A DNA stretch of 64,000 bases from Rutstroemia sp. NJR-2017a BVV2 (lineage: Eukaryota > Ascomycota > Leotiomycetes > Helotiales > Rutstroemiaceae). Made by a program: the position numbers and the translations under genes. Below the pieces are notes generated by a model. That model was not told the DNA's origin, did not search any database, and saw nothing but the letters and a program-made list of their open reading frames with translations. The DNA is taken from NCBI GenBank assembly GCA_002946415.1, contig NJPS01000077.1:369556-433555 (forward strand), written 5' to 3'. Below are positions 1 through 11,484 of this stretch, piece by piece. How positions within the stretch are numbered: the stretch's first letter is position 1; every line of letters starts with the position of its first letter.

Positions 1-27
1 GAGCGAGGGAAGAGGACGGTAGCTCAC

Positions 28-686
28 TGAGACTTTTCTCCGCTTTCTAGAAGCCCGTTTAATGTATCCACCACCCCACCATCACCACTTAGCATCAATA
101 CAGATTGCTTCTTCCCCTCATTTGCACCTTGCAGTAATTCTTTGCTTGCGAACTCCCGCACCGAATGCGCGCTATTAGTCCGAATCAAAGTGTAGCTTGA
201 GTCTGTTAATCCGATGGCCTCGAGAATGTGACGCAACACGACGTCATAAAAGTCCGGCGCCAGACACGTTCCCGACAACGTAGAGATCAAGATATAGATT
301 TGAGCTTCCGCGGGTCGAAGATAGGTTGGAAGACCGTGGAAGAGATAGTTGTCGAGACATTCCTTGGGGAGGTTGCTCGCAGACGTCGTTTGAAGTTCGA
401 GAGGGAGTTTTTTAACATCGGTCGTGTCAATCGAAGCGAGGCTGAATATCGTGTAACCGGCAGCTCCATCTGAACCTTTATTCTCAGTAACACATATCAC
501 ATCTTCGCCTTTGATCGTTCCGCCAGATTTATGTCCATCTGAACCACCTGCGCCGGACCAGTTCAAATCGCCGTTGCGATAAGAAAAGTGGGTAGCATCA
601 TCTGCAGAAAAAGTGGAGGTGGAGGTTCTACTCTCGAGATCATTGTCGGAACCATGCGCCGCGTCGGCAGGAATAGAGGATGCCAT
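28..686 (-). CDS. DAGK-type lipid kinase catalytic domain protein (5' part, cut by window edge)
   Basis: The first ~220 residues of a protein that runs off the left edge. Near the end is SGDGGVVDTLNGLL, matching the nucleotide-binding GGDGT-like loop of the diacylglycerol kinase / sphingoid-base kinase catalytic fold. That family transfers phosphate from ATP to a lipid hydroxyl. The first ~70 residues are Ser/Thr/Gly-rich and probably disordered. The frame closes at a stop at 24-26, but a good donor (GTGAGC) begins at 27, so I end the exon at 28 and expect the next exon outside the window. The start is the first Met of the frame. The exact substrate (ceramide, sphingoid base or diacylglycerol) cannot be told. 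Confidence 0.65.
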
Positions 687-3544
687 TTGGAGAAGGAGAG
701 GAGAACAGACGATGAATATTTATTATCGGAAGAAAAGCCATGGTGGAGAGAGGGGAGATAAATATTGAAATCCGAGGTTTGGTATCTTAAACATGGGGTT
801 TTCCTATTCTGTGAGTAAGCAATAGCTTGCGTGCTCGGTATGGTGGGGTTTCAACATTTGGAAGGCTTCTGACTCCTTCTGCACAGTTTGCTTCAATCAC
901 ATCCTTTTGCTGCATGAGTGATATATGCTGCTATCATTGACAGTAAGAGCTAACTCGTTAATCGCCTAGCATGACAATATAAAAGTCTTGAGCACTTCAT
1001 TTTTAGTCAAACATCACTGGGGGTGTGCTCGTCAAATCCTGGCGAAAGCCTCGCGGGGCATTGTTGTCGCAATCGTGGTCGTGTTTTTACCCCTCAGAGT
1101 GCGGTGAACTTGCCTACAATCCGATTACCGTCAACGAAACGGCTCGGCGCGGGGTTATTTCTTGAAATAAGGGGCGTCAGCGGCATCTCCCACATTCTTA
1201 GGTGCCGAAAGGATTGCAAAGAAGTACCGGAGGGCTGCAATGCATTTTAACAAGCCCGTCCCCGCGAACCACTAGAATGGCCTTGTATGTACGTAAATAT
1301 CTGGACGACATGGAACTTTTATAGGGCCAACATCTACTGTATCTCGTCAACCACTCATCACGATCCTTGACCCTTTTCGGCCCTGAAAGACTTGCGTACG
1401 CGGATTGTGGGTACATTGTAATTATGCTGTTACTTCAACCCAAGTCTGATCTGTATCTGTACCATATTAAGTTGTTTCCATTTCACTTTGCTCTAGTTTT
1501 CTATTTGTTCCGGATGCTGCGTTATCTATATCGAACATCATTCTTCTGGTTCTGTGGTTTGCTGTGTGGTATTGTGGTTGTACCGGGCTTGTCTGTCTCC
1601 TAACCCCTGTCGGATGCTTCTGAAGTAGGTTTATGGTTACTAGGTCCTGGTAGGGCTCACGTTAGCAGGCTTCAATGGCATTGCTTATCTGCTATGGAAT
1701 ATATAGGTAACTCGGAAGCCTTCAATGATTGCAACGCTAGAACTGCCGGCTGCTTTGAAGTTGGAAAACCCTCGTCTCATTCGTTGGATCCATAGACCCG
1801 TGCTGGCTGTACAAGTACAAAATCACTGGTGGGAAGACGCCAAACGCTACTGTTTGATCGTCGAAACTTTGTAGATCTTTATTCGGCCTCCGGCCACTCG
1901 AGGCCTTCCTCTGCGTCTTTCTCCGCTAAGTTTCAGCAATCTTCATCTGCTCCTCGCGCTCGGATTGACAATCGCAATATCTTTCAGCACCTGGCAACTC
2001 CCCTGGGTATTGACGTCATCGTCGTGATAGTGCTTTGACTGAAGGAAAGATCGTCGCTTGTTTAGAGAAAGGTTTTACGGGCGCTGAGCGCGTTGAGCTT
2101 CGTCCTTGGATTTTGGCTGTCAGTTCAGAATGGTCATCAGTCTAATCATAATCTTAAAGTGTTTGTGGTGGGGGTGCAAGATATATGGGGAATCTCCGAA
2201 ATTTAACATGGGACGTATAGAGCTCGATCATCTCATCACTTTCTGTCTACTTGGACAGCTAACTTATCCTCGAGAAGTGGTGATCTTTTATTGTACGCTG
2301 AAGGGACAGAACTCGCCCGATAATCATGAAACATGAATACCGAACTTCGGCCAGAGCACAATTAGAAGATATATACTAATTACCTGTTACGGAAATGCTA
2401 CCTTGAGACATCAACTAGGATCGATGCTTGATCAAATTAAGCATTTAGTAGCTCTTACAACATCAGACGTCGACCTTGGCGAATGCGCGGCTTTTTGTCC
2501 TCAGTTATCGAAGGATAACCCTGGTGGATAGTGCAAGTAGATCGGATTTCAGCTATCCGGACCAGGCCGATGAGCAGTATTACTTCTTGCTGTTAATGTC
2601 AATCAAAAGTCTGTGGCTACTGGTTGCGCTTATTTGAACGACTGCTCTGGACGATTGACGTTTGAAGCAGTATCAGAAGATAAGATTATGCATACGCCGA
2701 TTATAGTGTCGCCTAATGTCGTCGAGTCCAATTCGCCCCTGAATCAATCAGATCAACCCGTACGTATGTTCCTGTTTCTGGTGGAGCACCGACTGCAGGC
2801 AACTTTCGGACTCCATCTGCAAAAGCGTTTCCTTGGTTGATCCCAACCGTCGGTTCTTGATATCTACCTATCATTTCAACTCAATCAATTCTGTAATCCC
2901 CAGGACCCGCACAACGATCTGGTCAGCCCCACGTTGTGAGTGTTGGCCCCTATGTTATCCGCGGCGATATCTACTTCAAAGCAATCTATTCATATCTTTT
3001 CATATCTGCCAACCTTGTCAGGTATCTTAGAGAGGGAAACAATCAAGATGAATCATTAAGAAACAGAGTGTAAAACTGCAGATAATTTATTTTCTTTCCT
3101 ACCCGTCGCCGTTTAATCCTCGCCTTGTTCTCCTGATACCTCGTACACTAAATACCAAAACAACCAGTGCGTCGTCATCCACTCCCCACGTTTCTCCTTT
3201 TTTTCCTCTACTTCAATTACCGTTGCCCTCATTCTAATTGTAAAGTTAAGACCTTTTGAATTTGTTCCATAATTGTAGAATCGTGTCCCTTTTGGCCCGT
3301 TCTCTTCTTTCCTTACATTTTCTTTTCCTTTCCACCCTCCTTTTAACTGCCTTCGCTTGTTTTTGTATTATCCATAAGCTGCATTTGTATTACCGTACAC
3401 TGCAACCCTCCTATCCTTACGCCATTTTGGTTATATACGTACAGAAAATTGCGGGCGCGAATCAGCAAAAGGAAAAGGGGAAGCAAAGCCAGCGGGAACA
3501 GGCTGGAGCCGGTGTCGCTATTTTAGCCCCCAACCACCAAAACC
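687..3544. other. Intergenic region, no supported gene
   Basis: 2.8 kb between the lipid kinase start and the GT31 gene. ORFs here are short (up to 138 codons), on both strands, and show no family motif or plausible splice partners. The last ~450 bases are pyrimidine-rich, as expected of a promoter and 5' leader for the GT31 gene at 3545. Confidence 0.6.
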
Positions 3545-5231
3545 ATGCCTCGGGCACTACCAATGCATCGATGTTTAGCAATCGCGACAGTACTATTTTT
3601 CATCCTTTTGTCTTACTACCACGAGAGCTTCTCGGAAACATTCAAGACTGCATATCGAGAAACACCGCATGAAAACCATGGCAAATCAGAGAAACAGTTG
3701 GCTCAAGAACCACTGGAAGCTTCAAAGCCAGCAGCTTCGACACCAGAAAAGATCCACTTGGAACACATTTCCGACGCCGACGATGCTGAATATCTGCGCA
3801 ATCTCCTGAAAAAGAACAATGCCGAGTTGAAGATTCATTATATGACGAGAACGATACGATATATTTCCGATGCGAAAGATAGACTTTCAATGACGAATAC
3901 GAGCCAAGAACTATTCCCGAAAGGTTACAAGGCCATCGACCTCGAAGAAACTGACCGTCTGCCAGCAGACAATCTCGAGCCATTGGAGATCCATGTAACG
4001 AAATCGCCACGACCAGAAGAAATTGATGCTTCGGAGTTGTTGTTTGGTGTTTCCACTACTTACAAACGATTCAGCGATGAAAATGAAGGTCCGGTCAAGG
4101 AATGGGTACGCTGGCTCACAAACGGAAATGGCTCATCAAACGGAGCCGGACTTGTCCTACAATTGCACGAAACCACAGTCGAGCAAATCGTCGCGGCTCA
4201 GAACTTGTTGGCTGGGCTTGGAATTGCGGCAACGGTCCTGCAGTCCGATCCGTCGCTCGATATGCCGGGAAGATATGTTGATTTGGTGCCGATTCTTTAC
4301 AGTCACCCTACCAGAGCTAGTAGGAAATATTTAGCGTTGATTGATGACGATACATTTTTCCCGAATTTGGACTCGTTGATGCATGAGTTGCATAAATATG
4401 ATCACAGAAAAGAATACTACATCGGTACTTTAACAGAACGTGTGGATTTCATTATGCATGATCGTGTACCCATGGTAAGCCTTCCATTATATCTCCCAGT
4501 ACCAAAAGATTCCACCCGGCTAACACCCCCAGGCCTACGGCGGCGCCGGTGTATTTCTCACCCCCCCTCTCGCCCGCACCCTAATCAACCTCCCCTGTCT
4601 GGACGTCGACCCCGAAACCGGCCTGTACACCGAACAAGGCTTCCAAGGCGACCGACTCCTGTACCACTGCATCAAAAACCACACCGACATCACCCTCAAC
4701 AATCTCCCCCGGCTGAACCAACTCGACGAATGGGGCGACCCCTCCGGTTTCTACGAAGCCGGACACCAGCCCCTCTCCCTCCACCACTACAAATCCTGGC
4801 ACCACGCCTCGCCCGAAATCTCCCACCTAATTGCCGACGCCTGCGGTGAAGCCTGCGTATTCCAGCGTTTCGGCTTCGACGGCAAAGGCGCATCGAAGTT
4901 TGTGCTTGCGAATGGGTATTCCCTGGCGGAGTACCCGAAGGGTATTCATTGGGATATGGGGAAGACGGAGGGCACGTTCGATTTAGGGGATGCGGATAAT
5001 TGGGCGAGTGGGAAGGAGGACGTGCGGATGAGTTTTGTGTATGGGGCGCTGAGGGACGGGTTGAGTTATACAGGGTTGAAGAGGGCGTGGGAGGTGGTTG
5101 GGGGGAGGAGGAGGGCGGAGGGGGTGGTGGATTTGGTTTATTTGAAGAGGAGGGGGGATCATAGGTGGATTGCAGAGGATGAGCAGGAGGAGGAGAGAGA
5201 GAATGTGGTGGTTTTGAGGTTTGTGCCGTGA
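3545..5231 (+). CDS. GT31 / Fringe-like glycosyltransferase, type II membrane protein
   Basis: Two exons (3545-4474 and 4533-5231) give 542 residues. The 58-nt intron starts GTAAGC and ends CCCCCAG. A signal anchor at about residues 9-25 (CLAIATVLFFILLSYY) predicts a Golgi type II enzyme. The middle holds LALIDDDTFFP, the DDD metal/nucleotide-sugar motif of Fringe-like transferases. The exon junction gives YGGAGVFL, the glycine-rich strand next to the active site, followed by a QGD segment and SLHHYKSWH near the C-terminal end of the fold. This matches the fungal Fringe-like (GT31, DUF604-type) family, which transfers sugars to glycoproteins or glycolipids; the acceptor is unknown. The exon 1 frame reads on into the intron as Pro/Arg-rich nonsense, so the spliced form is correct. 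Confidence 0.85.
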
Positions 5232-6338
5232 GGAAGGGTTTTCGTGGTAAGGTGGGGATGACTTTTTGGGGAGGGGGGAATCGGCGGGAGTTATGCAACA
5301 CAAATCTCGCTGGATATGGATTTGCTGGTGCATGCATGCATATATTTTACTTTTCTCGATCAAAAATTTTGGCATACATGATTGAGGGAAGAAAGAAAGC
5401 AAAAGACGGAAGACGGGCCTTTGGATTCAATACCACACCCTCGCAAGCTACTGTACATACATAGAGTCAGAGTCAGTTGGTTGCTCGTTTTTATCCGTGC
5501 ATCGAGTGCCGGATTCGAAAAAAGAATACTTCCCATGGGAAAGGCAGGGAAGGGGCGTTTTATATATTTATTTATCGGGAGAACGATATTTTGGTCAGTT
5601 GGGCTCTGTGAGGAAAAGGGGGAGGGAGAGAAAGAGGGGGAAGAAGGGGAATGGATTAGATTGGAGTTGGTTGTAAGTATATATGTATATAAGAGACTGG
5701 AATAGAAAGAAGTCTGAAAAAGACGGAAGCAAGGGGAAAGAAATTGAGAGAGAGAGAAAGAATACCTAGATAAAAGGAAAAATACCTATATAGAAGAAAG
5801 AATAAATGATATATTGATTGATTGTTAGTTTGTGATTTATTGTACGAAGGAAGAGGAGAGGAGAGAGGAAGTTGGATGTGTAGTAGGAGTAAGAGTGAAA
5901 GGTGGTAGTGCAGTATTTACGTGGGATAGATCTAATAAGGTACCTAGAAAAGAGAGAAGAGAAGAGAAGGAAGAAGAAAGAAGAGTAGATTGTAAATTAG
6001 TGATTCTATAGGTAGGTGAGTGATGTGAGGGATAAAGAGAGGAAGGGTAACATAGGCTCTGAGGGGTAAGTATTGTATCATGGGAATATTCGATATTCTG
6101 AGATAATGCGGGGTTAAGTAGTACAAACAGCTGGTGAGCGCGATTTACGCTTACATAGCTCCAACAGTGGAGAAAAAGAAGGCGGAGTAGAGACTTATCT
6201 TTCTTGTATATCATGCGGAGATGCATGGTACAACTCGGCCAATCAACTCCATGAGCAATAACCCTTCCTGAATCCCGACTCGTCGGATCGTCGCAGGAAA
6301 ATGAAGAAGATGATATCCATGCCTCGCTCGAGTTGAAG
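5232..6338. other. Intergenic, purine-rich low-complexity DNA
   Basis: After the GT31 stop the plus strand turns strongly purine-rich: GA/GGA runs at about 5610-5790, and AGAAGAGAAG-type runs at 5945-5990. ORFs here are artefacts of the low complexity (Lys/Glu-rich on one strand, Ser/Leu-rich on the other). No RNA gene or splice-compatible coding frame is visible. Confidence 0.6.
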
Positions 6339-6988
6339 ATGGAGTGCAAATTAAAGTTCTTGGAGGAAGAAGTAGGGGAACCCGTAGATCCTCCGCAGAC
6401 GGATGCTGTGGAACAAAATACGTCTATGGATGAATGTCCTGAGGAGGAAAATAATCCGGAATTCGAGTTGGAATCCTTGGGAGCTGGTGAGTTGTCTTTG
6501 TATTTGATAATGATGTGTGATTGCGATTGCTAATCAACTGATCTAGCTAGTGAAGAGGAGCTAGCTGAAGAGAATGATCCAATCTGGGAATATCGCTTGA
6601 AGTACGAAATTGCACCTCGTATTAAGGTACAATACTTACTCCTCTTTCCATATCCACCCCTCGTGTTGGACTCAACACAAACTTACACCTCTATCTCCAG
6701 GTCCCCATCCAATACCTAATATATCCCTTCGACGTCCTCCACAAACCAAACCTAGATGCGTAAGCAGCTCTTTCTCGGACCATCAGCTGGTTTGTGAACG
6801 CGCCAAGTATAGACGCATGCGTGTTGGCGATGCCGGGATGACCGCTGTATGAGGTCGAGAGCGGGAAAGACAGGTTGCTGTTGCAGGCGAAGCGGGATCA
6901 GTTTTGTAGGCTGGTTACGCAGTTTTCCACGAAGGAGATATGGTGGAATCGCGGGGTTTGTACGGATTTGAGTGGGAGAACGCTGTAG
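6339..6988 (+). CDS. Small hypothetical protein, structure uncertain (possibly a decaying gene)
   Basis: Not recognised. An acidic frame starts at ATG 6339 and can be spliced in frame: exon 6339-6486 (donor GTGAGT), exon 6547-6626 (donor GTACAA), exon from 6701. The joined product contains NDPIWEYRLKYEIAPRIK. The simplest model stops at 6761-6763 (~96 aa). A GTAAGC donor overlaps that stop, and 6848-6988 carries a protein-like frame (YEVESGKDRLLLQAKRDQ...) ending in TAG, so a fourth exon is likely, but no acceptor joins it perfectly: the nearest in-frame option starts at 6862. Either the acceptor is missed or the gene is damaged. Confidence 0.4.
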
Positions 6989-7930
6989 ACGGCTGGATGG
7001 TTGTGAGGCGGGGTATGCGTAGGTTTTTAGTGGATAGGATAAGAGTTTGTTGACTATTGGTGGAGTATCCTTTCGTTGCGAATATTGTTTTGGAAATAAG
7101 GAACTAGCGAAGTCTAGGATATTATGGCTTGGTAGGTGGCATTAAAAGCAGTGTTGGTTAGTGTAGAATGGATTAATTGACTGGAGTATTCTGTTCAAAA
7201 AAGGGACATTGGGAGACTGCATTGATAACGAAGGCTTGTGTGTGAACGGATGCACACACGGATGATACTTGACTAGCGGACGTCTTTCCTGCTTAGCACG
7301 AAATGTTGAAGCTTGAAAATTTCTTGACGTATCGCTAATATTACCATGGAATCCACAGTTATTCAATTTGAAGCATCATCGGCCTCGCCTTTTGTTACCA
7401 TCAACGCAAGGAAAGCCGTCATCCCAACTTTGTAGAGTAATCAAGACTGGGCTGTGATGCCAGGTCGAGGAATTTAAGACCGAGAACAGAAGCATGTCAA
7501 TACGGAAGCGAAGAGGGAGAGATAGTTAAGTTAAGCCGAAGTTATGAATAACAATTGATGCGAGATTGCCACGACTGAGAAGAAAAATGAATAGTTCTGA
7601 GTACTTTGCAATTGTCGAGATTGGCCACAGACGTGATGGTGACATGGTTGCCCAGACAGATACCCCCAAAAAAGAGGAAGGAAAAAACAAAGCACAATTG
7701 TGGAATGAAGCATCGTGTGGAAAAAGATAGGAAAATCATCAATGAAAGCAAGAACCGACATTTTCTGGCATCGTACAGATAGTAGTGATACTTAATACGC
7801 TGGGGAGTATCAATCATAAGATTTTCCATTTCCTGGTCTGGTTACCATGACCCATTTGTCCGCATCCTGCACTATCACCCATGCGCCAAACTCCCTGACT
7901 GCCGAGTAAACGCGACCACAATACTAGTTG
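6989..7930. other. Intergenic region
   Basis: About 0.9 kb of unique sequence between the doubtful small gene and the 3' end of the glycine-zipper gene. ORFs are below 100 codons, overlap each other on the minus strand and show no motif. Probably the 3' UTRs of both neighbours. Confidence 0.5.
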
Positions 7931-8854
7931 TTATCTGTAAGGACCATCTTCCTTATATTCCTTATCATAAGTATCCCCTCCTCTCTGCCTCCGTGCCGAC
8001 ATACTTTTGTTCTCCGTCTCAAACCTATCACCCATCGACTTCCCCGCCACAGCTCCAGCAAGCGCTCCCAGCACTGCGATAGTAAGCTTATCACTGCTGT
8101 TGTGCTGGCGATCGTCCTCTGCTAACTCATGTGCTGCAAGTCCACCAAGTATTGCGCCGAGTGCACCACCTTGAAAGCCGCGATCGCCAAGAAGCGACTT
8201 TTTGGACTCGGGCGCAGATTTGGTAGTGCTTCTTGGTGGTTTCGATCCTTGATCTGTGCTTTTCCGTAGCCGGTCTCGGTCTCGGTCTCTATCATCTTGT
8301 GGAGGTGGATTGCCGTTCCTCCGTTGCATGCGACTATCGGCGTACACTGCAGCAGCTGGAACGTTTCGTGGTCGTGGACCGCTCTGAGAAGGTGGATTCC
8401 AATCAGGCGATACTGGATCTCCACGCGTGTATTGACGAGGTGGAATGGGATCAGTCCTGGGGATTGACTCAAAGCTCCTGCTTTGTAATGGACGACTCGA
8501 AGTGCTGTAGGCGCCTTGTCCATATTCTTGACTATATCGTTTGGGGGAGCTTGATCTTCGTGTATACGGATCGTCCTCCCAGCTGACAAATCTATCTCTC
8601 CTAGGAGCAGAATTATCATTTTCTTGCCTCATTCTTGGCCCGTTGTCGCTATGTCTACTTTCATTTATGTCTTCCTCATCACTCTCGCTGTTATCGCTCC
8701 TCCTAGATGAATGATGTCTCCTCTTCGAGAATGACCGCGCAATATTTCTCGGGTGGTAGGTATCTGAATGCAGAGCCTTGTCAGGAAGTTTGTGGAAATG
8801 TTTATCAACCACCGCATCCACAGCCTCCATTCCCAGCTCCGCAAAGTCGTCCAT
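7931..8854 (-). CDS. Arg/Ser-rich protein with C-terminal glycine-zipper segment
   Basis: A single-exon frame of 307 residues. Residues ~40-220 are highly charged and Arg/Ser/Pro-rich (RRSSSPKRYSQ, DRDRDRDRLRK), probably disordered. The C-terminal third has two small-residue segments: FQGGALGAILGGLAAHELAE (about 232-251) and LTIAVLGALAGAVAGKSMG (about 260-278). Their GxxxG/AxxxG spacing is that of glycine-zipper 2TM-like hairpins, which pack against or into membranes. Similar hypothetical proteins occur widely in filamentous fungi, without a known role. The start is the first Met, giving MDDFAELGMEAVDAVV. Confidence 0.7.
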   Translation of the reverse strand: MDDFAELGMEAVDAVVDKHFHKLPDKALHSDTYHPRNIARSFSKRRHHSSRRSDNSESDEEDINESRHSDNGPRMRQENDNSAPRRDRFVSWEDDPYTRRSSSPKRYSQEYGQGAYSTSSRPLQSRSFESIPRTDPIPPRQYTRGDPVSPDWNPPSQSGPRPRNVPAAAVYADSRMQRRNGNPPPQDDRDRDRDRLRKSTDQGSKPPRSTTKSAPESKKSLLGDRGFQGGALGAILGGLAAHELAEDDRQHNSSDKLTIAVLGALAGAVAGKSMGDRFETENKSMSARRQRGGDTYDKEYKEDGPYR

Positions 8855-9607
8855 TTTGCAGTTGTTGGTGGTCGAGATTGAAGATGATCTGCCAAGAATG
8901 GAAAGATGACAAACAGGGAGATCGATGCAAGAAGTTCCAGATGGGAGTCATTCCAGAAGCTTAAATGGTCTTATTCAAAAACCGGATACGGCTCTGCTCT
9001 TGGCGTTGCTCATTATGCGTCGTTGGGGGTGGGGTCATTGCGTGGGTTGTACCCACATCCTTCTGCTGTGACATGCTCGAACTCGAATAGATTCCGTAGG
9101 CCAAGCCAAAGATATACTTCTCTGTGCGTCCACTCGGGCGTCGACCGGGCGTCGAACAATTAAGCACAAGAATTGGTTTCGTGTCGTCAAGACATGCACT
9201 AATGTGCGACATATGCGACAGCAATGTTGTGTCACCCACCAAGAAAGAAAATTCGCGACTGTCGACAAAATTTATTCTGTTCTCGGTTCATTTCAAGCGT
9301 GGCGGCAGCTCACCAGCCACAATGCGCACGAGCCTCTTCACACTTCCTCTCCCTGTGTTCTATTCAGCTCGCTACAGAAACAAACACCTCAAAATGATAT
9401 CAGCTCGATTGGCTGAAATTGCTTGGTCGAATATACTTATCTTCAGATTTCATCGATGAATTCGCATTACATTGGTATAATCGACCATTCTCCGCATTCT
9501 CTCATGGGGAGTACTCGCGGAAACGCTCGCTCGAACAAATCGCATCTATCCTAACCATACGATTATCACCTTGGGCAGTTCGAAAGATACCGGAAATGTA
9601 TGCATTT
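8855..9607. other. Intergenic region
   Basis: About 750 bases between the 5' end of the glycine-zipper gene and the 3' end of the DapA-family gene. Short overlapping ORFs occur on both strands, with no coding character or motif. It likely holds the promoter of the minus-strand gene at 8854. Confidence 0.5.
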
Positions 9608-10969
9608 TCATGATTCTAATCTTACTAACTCTGCTTCGAGCTCGAGAACATCCTTCAACGCATTCATGAACACCTCACCTTCCGCTTCTTTCAGAGGAAG
9701 TAATGGTCGTCTAGGTGCTGCACCATAGCCATGCACTTTATTCAGGACATATTCTATGACAGGCTTGTTAATGGAGAATTTCTCATTAATGTCTTTGGTA
9801 AGGACTCACTCATGCCACGTATTCCGGCTGGAACTGCCTCAACATCTGCCTTGGATAATATTGCTTGGAGCCTCGCAGCCTCCGTCCGGTCACCTTTTGA
9901 AGGGGTTGGATTGCTCAGAAGTCTCCACAGCTTCATGGTGGCTCGAGGCGCAAAGTTTGGTATGCCACTTACGGTCCCATGGCCCCCAGAGGATACCCAT
10001 GGAGTCAAATCGGCTATCAGACCGTCAAGAAGTAGAAATGGATACGGTCGGGAGCTGTTTATCGTCGGATCATCATTGAGCGTTGCATTCAGGCGTATCA
10101 ACTTTCCAATACTTCCACCACACCTGCATCAATTAGTGACTGCTTGCTCGGAGTCAGGCCGGTAGCCAACTCACGTGAGTTTTACACCGCAAAGATTTGG
10201 CGCTTTTTTCATCACTGCCTCGATCACTGCGGAGGACATGTCTTGGCCCGCCGCATTGGCAGGGAAGTTATAAAGTAACAGTGGTATCTGGTTCCGCAAA
10301 TCAGCGGCCACACCGTCAAATGCTCAGAACTACAGACTGGCGATGCTTCACAGATATCGACATAATACTGGATGACCTGATCTTGGTCCGCGTTGAGACT
10401 GGCAGCATAGTATGCGGGAAGAATAACCATACCGGCATCACTGACGGGTGTTAGCTCTGTTTTTTCACCTTCAGCTTCTTGGATCTTACGCTCCGGCATC
10501 TGCTGCTGCACGAGATAGTTCGATTGTCTCTCTGGTACTTGCACCGCCAACTCCGGCTACTATCGGCGTAGCTTGGAGGCCTTCATCGTCCAGAGTTTTG
10601 CGAATAAAACGAATTATGGTAGTTCTCTCTTCGAGGGACTGAGACTATCGTTAAATTACCAGTTCCGGTACGGACTGGAACGACTCACCAAATGAACAGC
10701 TTCTCCTAAGGAGCCCATACACACCGGTACTATTTTGAATGAGCAATGTCTTCAATATCTCTGAAGATTCATCTTACCTATACCCTTGCTTGCCAAATCT
10801 TTCGAAGTTCATTCATCAGTCGAGATTATATAGGTTACAGGGGCATGAACTCACTCAGGAGATGTCGCTTGTAGCTAACGAGATCGAGTTCCTGCCTATC
10901 GTCGAAAAATGTAGGTAGTGGTCCATACACTCCTGGCTTTAGCTCACGGACTTTGGAATTTCCGACCAT
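9608..10969 (-). CDS. Dihydrodipicolinate synthase (DapA/NAL) family lyase
   Basis: Eight exons (10969-10855, 10798-10778, 10729-10689, 10638-10490, 10440-10338, 10287-10175, 10123-9810, 9753-9608) sum to 1002 nt and keep frame, giving 333 residues, the usual length for this TIM-barrel class I aldolase family. Landmarks in order: ELKPGVYGPLPTFF (N-terminal strand), MGSLGEAVHL (the substrate-carboxylate GxxGE loop), LLLYNFPANAAG (active-site Tyr in YNxP), GVKLT (Schiff-base Lys), HGYGAAPRRPLLPL (C-terminal signature). Fungi make lysine by the aminoadipate route, so this is more likely a hydroxy-oxoglutarate aldolase or related 2-oxo-acid lyase than true DHDPS. Exon 2 is only 21 nt; one donor is the weak GTCTGT. 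No lesion seen. Confidence 0.88.
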
Positions 10970-11484
10970 TCTGAATATAGTAAATCTCAAGCTTTGCGAA
11001 GAGTCGACGAGAATTCGTGTATTAGCTTCAGCGGGAGAGGGGGGTGATAAAGTGTCAATCACGGTGAATGATCCGATATCACAAGCTGGGTATCTGGTCG
11101 TTAGTTGTCGGCTAAGAGGCCGACATACGCCGATTAGTTCCTCGCCGCTTTATTGTTAGGGCAGTCCCTGAGTTCCGTCCCCACTCCGTCCCTGTTATCT
11201 TCTTGGAAAGCTTATCTTCCCATCCGTATCCCATCCTTTCAGGTACAGTACGTGTTCCCTTAATGTAACCAGCGAGCTACGCTAGATAACGATTATGATG
11301 GCTTTCTCCAGTGCAATGATCGTCTTCCATAGAATAGCCGAGATATATATATTTAACAATGGCGCCCGGTTGTTGGTTTGGTACTTGTTACTGGGTGACC
11401 TCTTTTACTGCTTAGCATTACTTCAATTGGAATTCACAGGTGCCATCCACACCCAGCCCTTGCTTGCCAAACACGACGGGCAAT
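10970..11484. promoter_or_regulatory. Divergent intergenic region between the lyase and the permease
   Basis: 515 bases separate the minus-strand lyase start (10969) from the plus-strand permease start (11485), so both promoters must lie here. I see no clear TATA box. The 11295-11603 ORF overlaps the permease's first exons in another frame and is treated as spurious. Confidence 0.45.

Noticed and set aside
3642..4010. 122-codon minus-strand ORF inside the GT31 gene
   Set aside because: Shadow of the plus-strand coding frame; no motif and no splice support.
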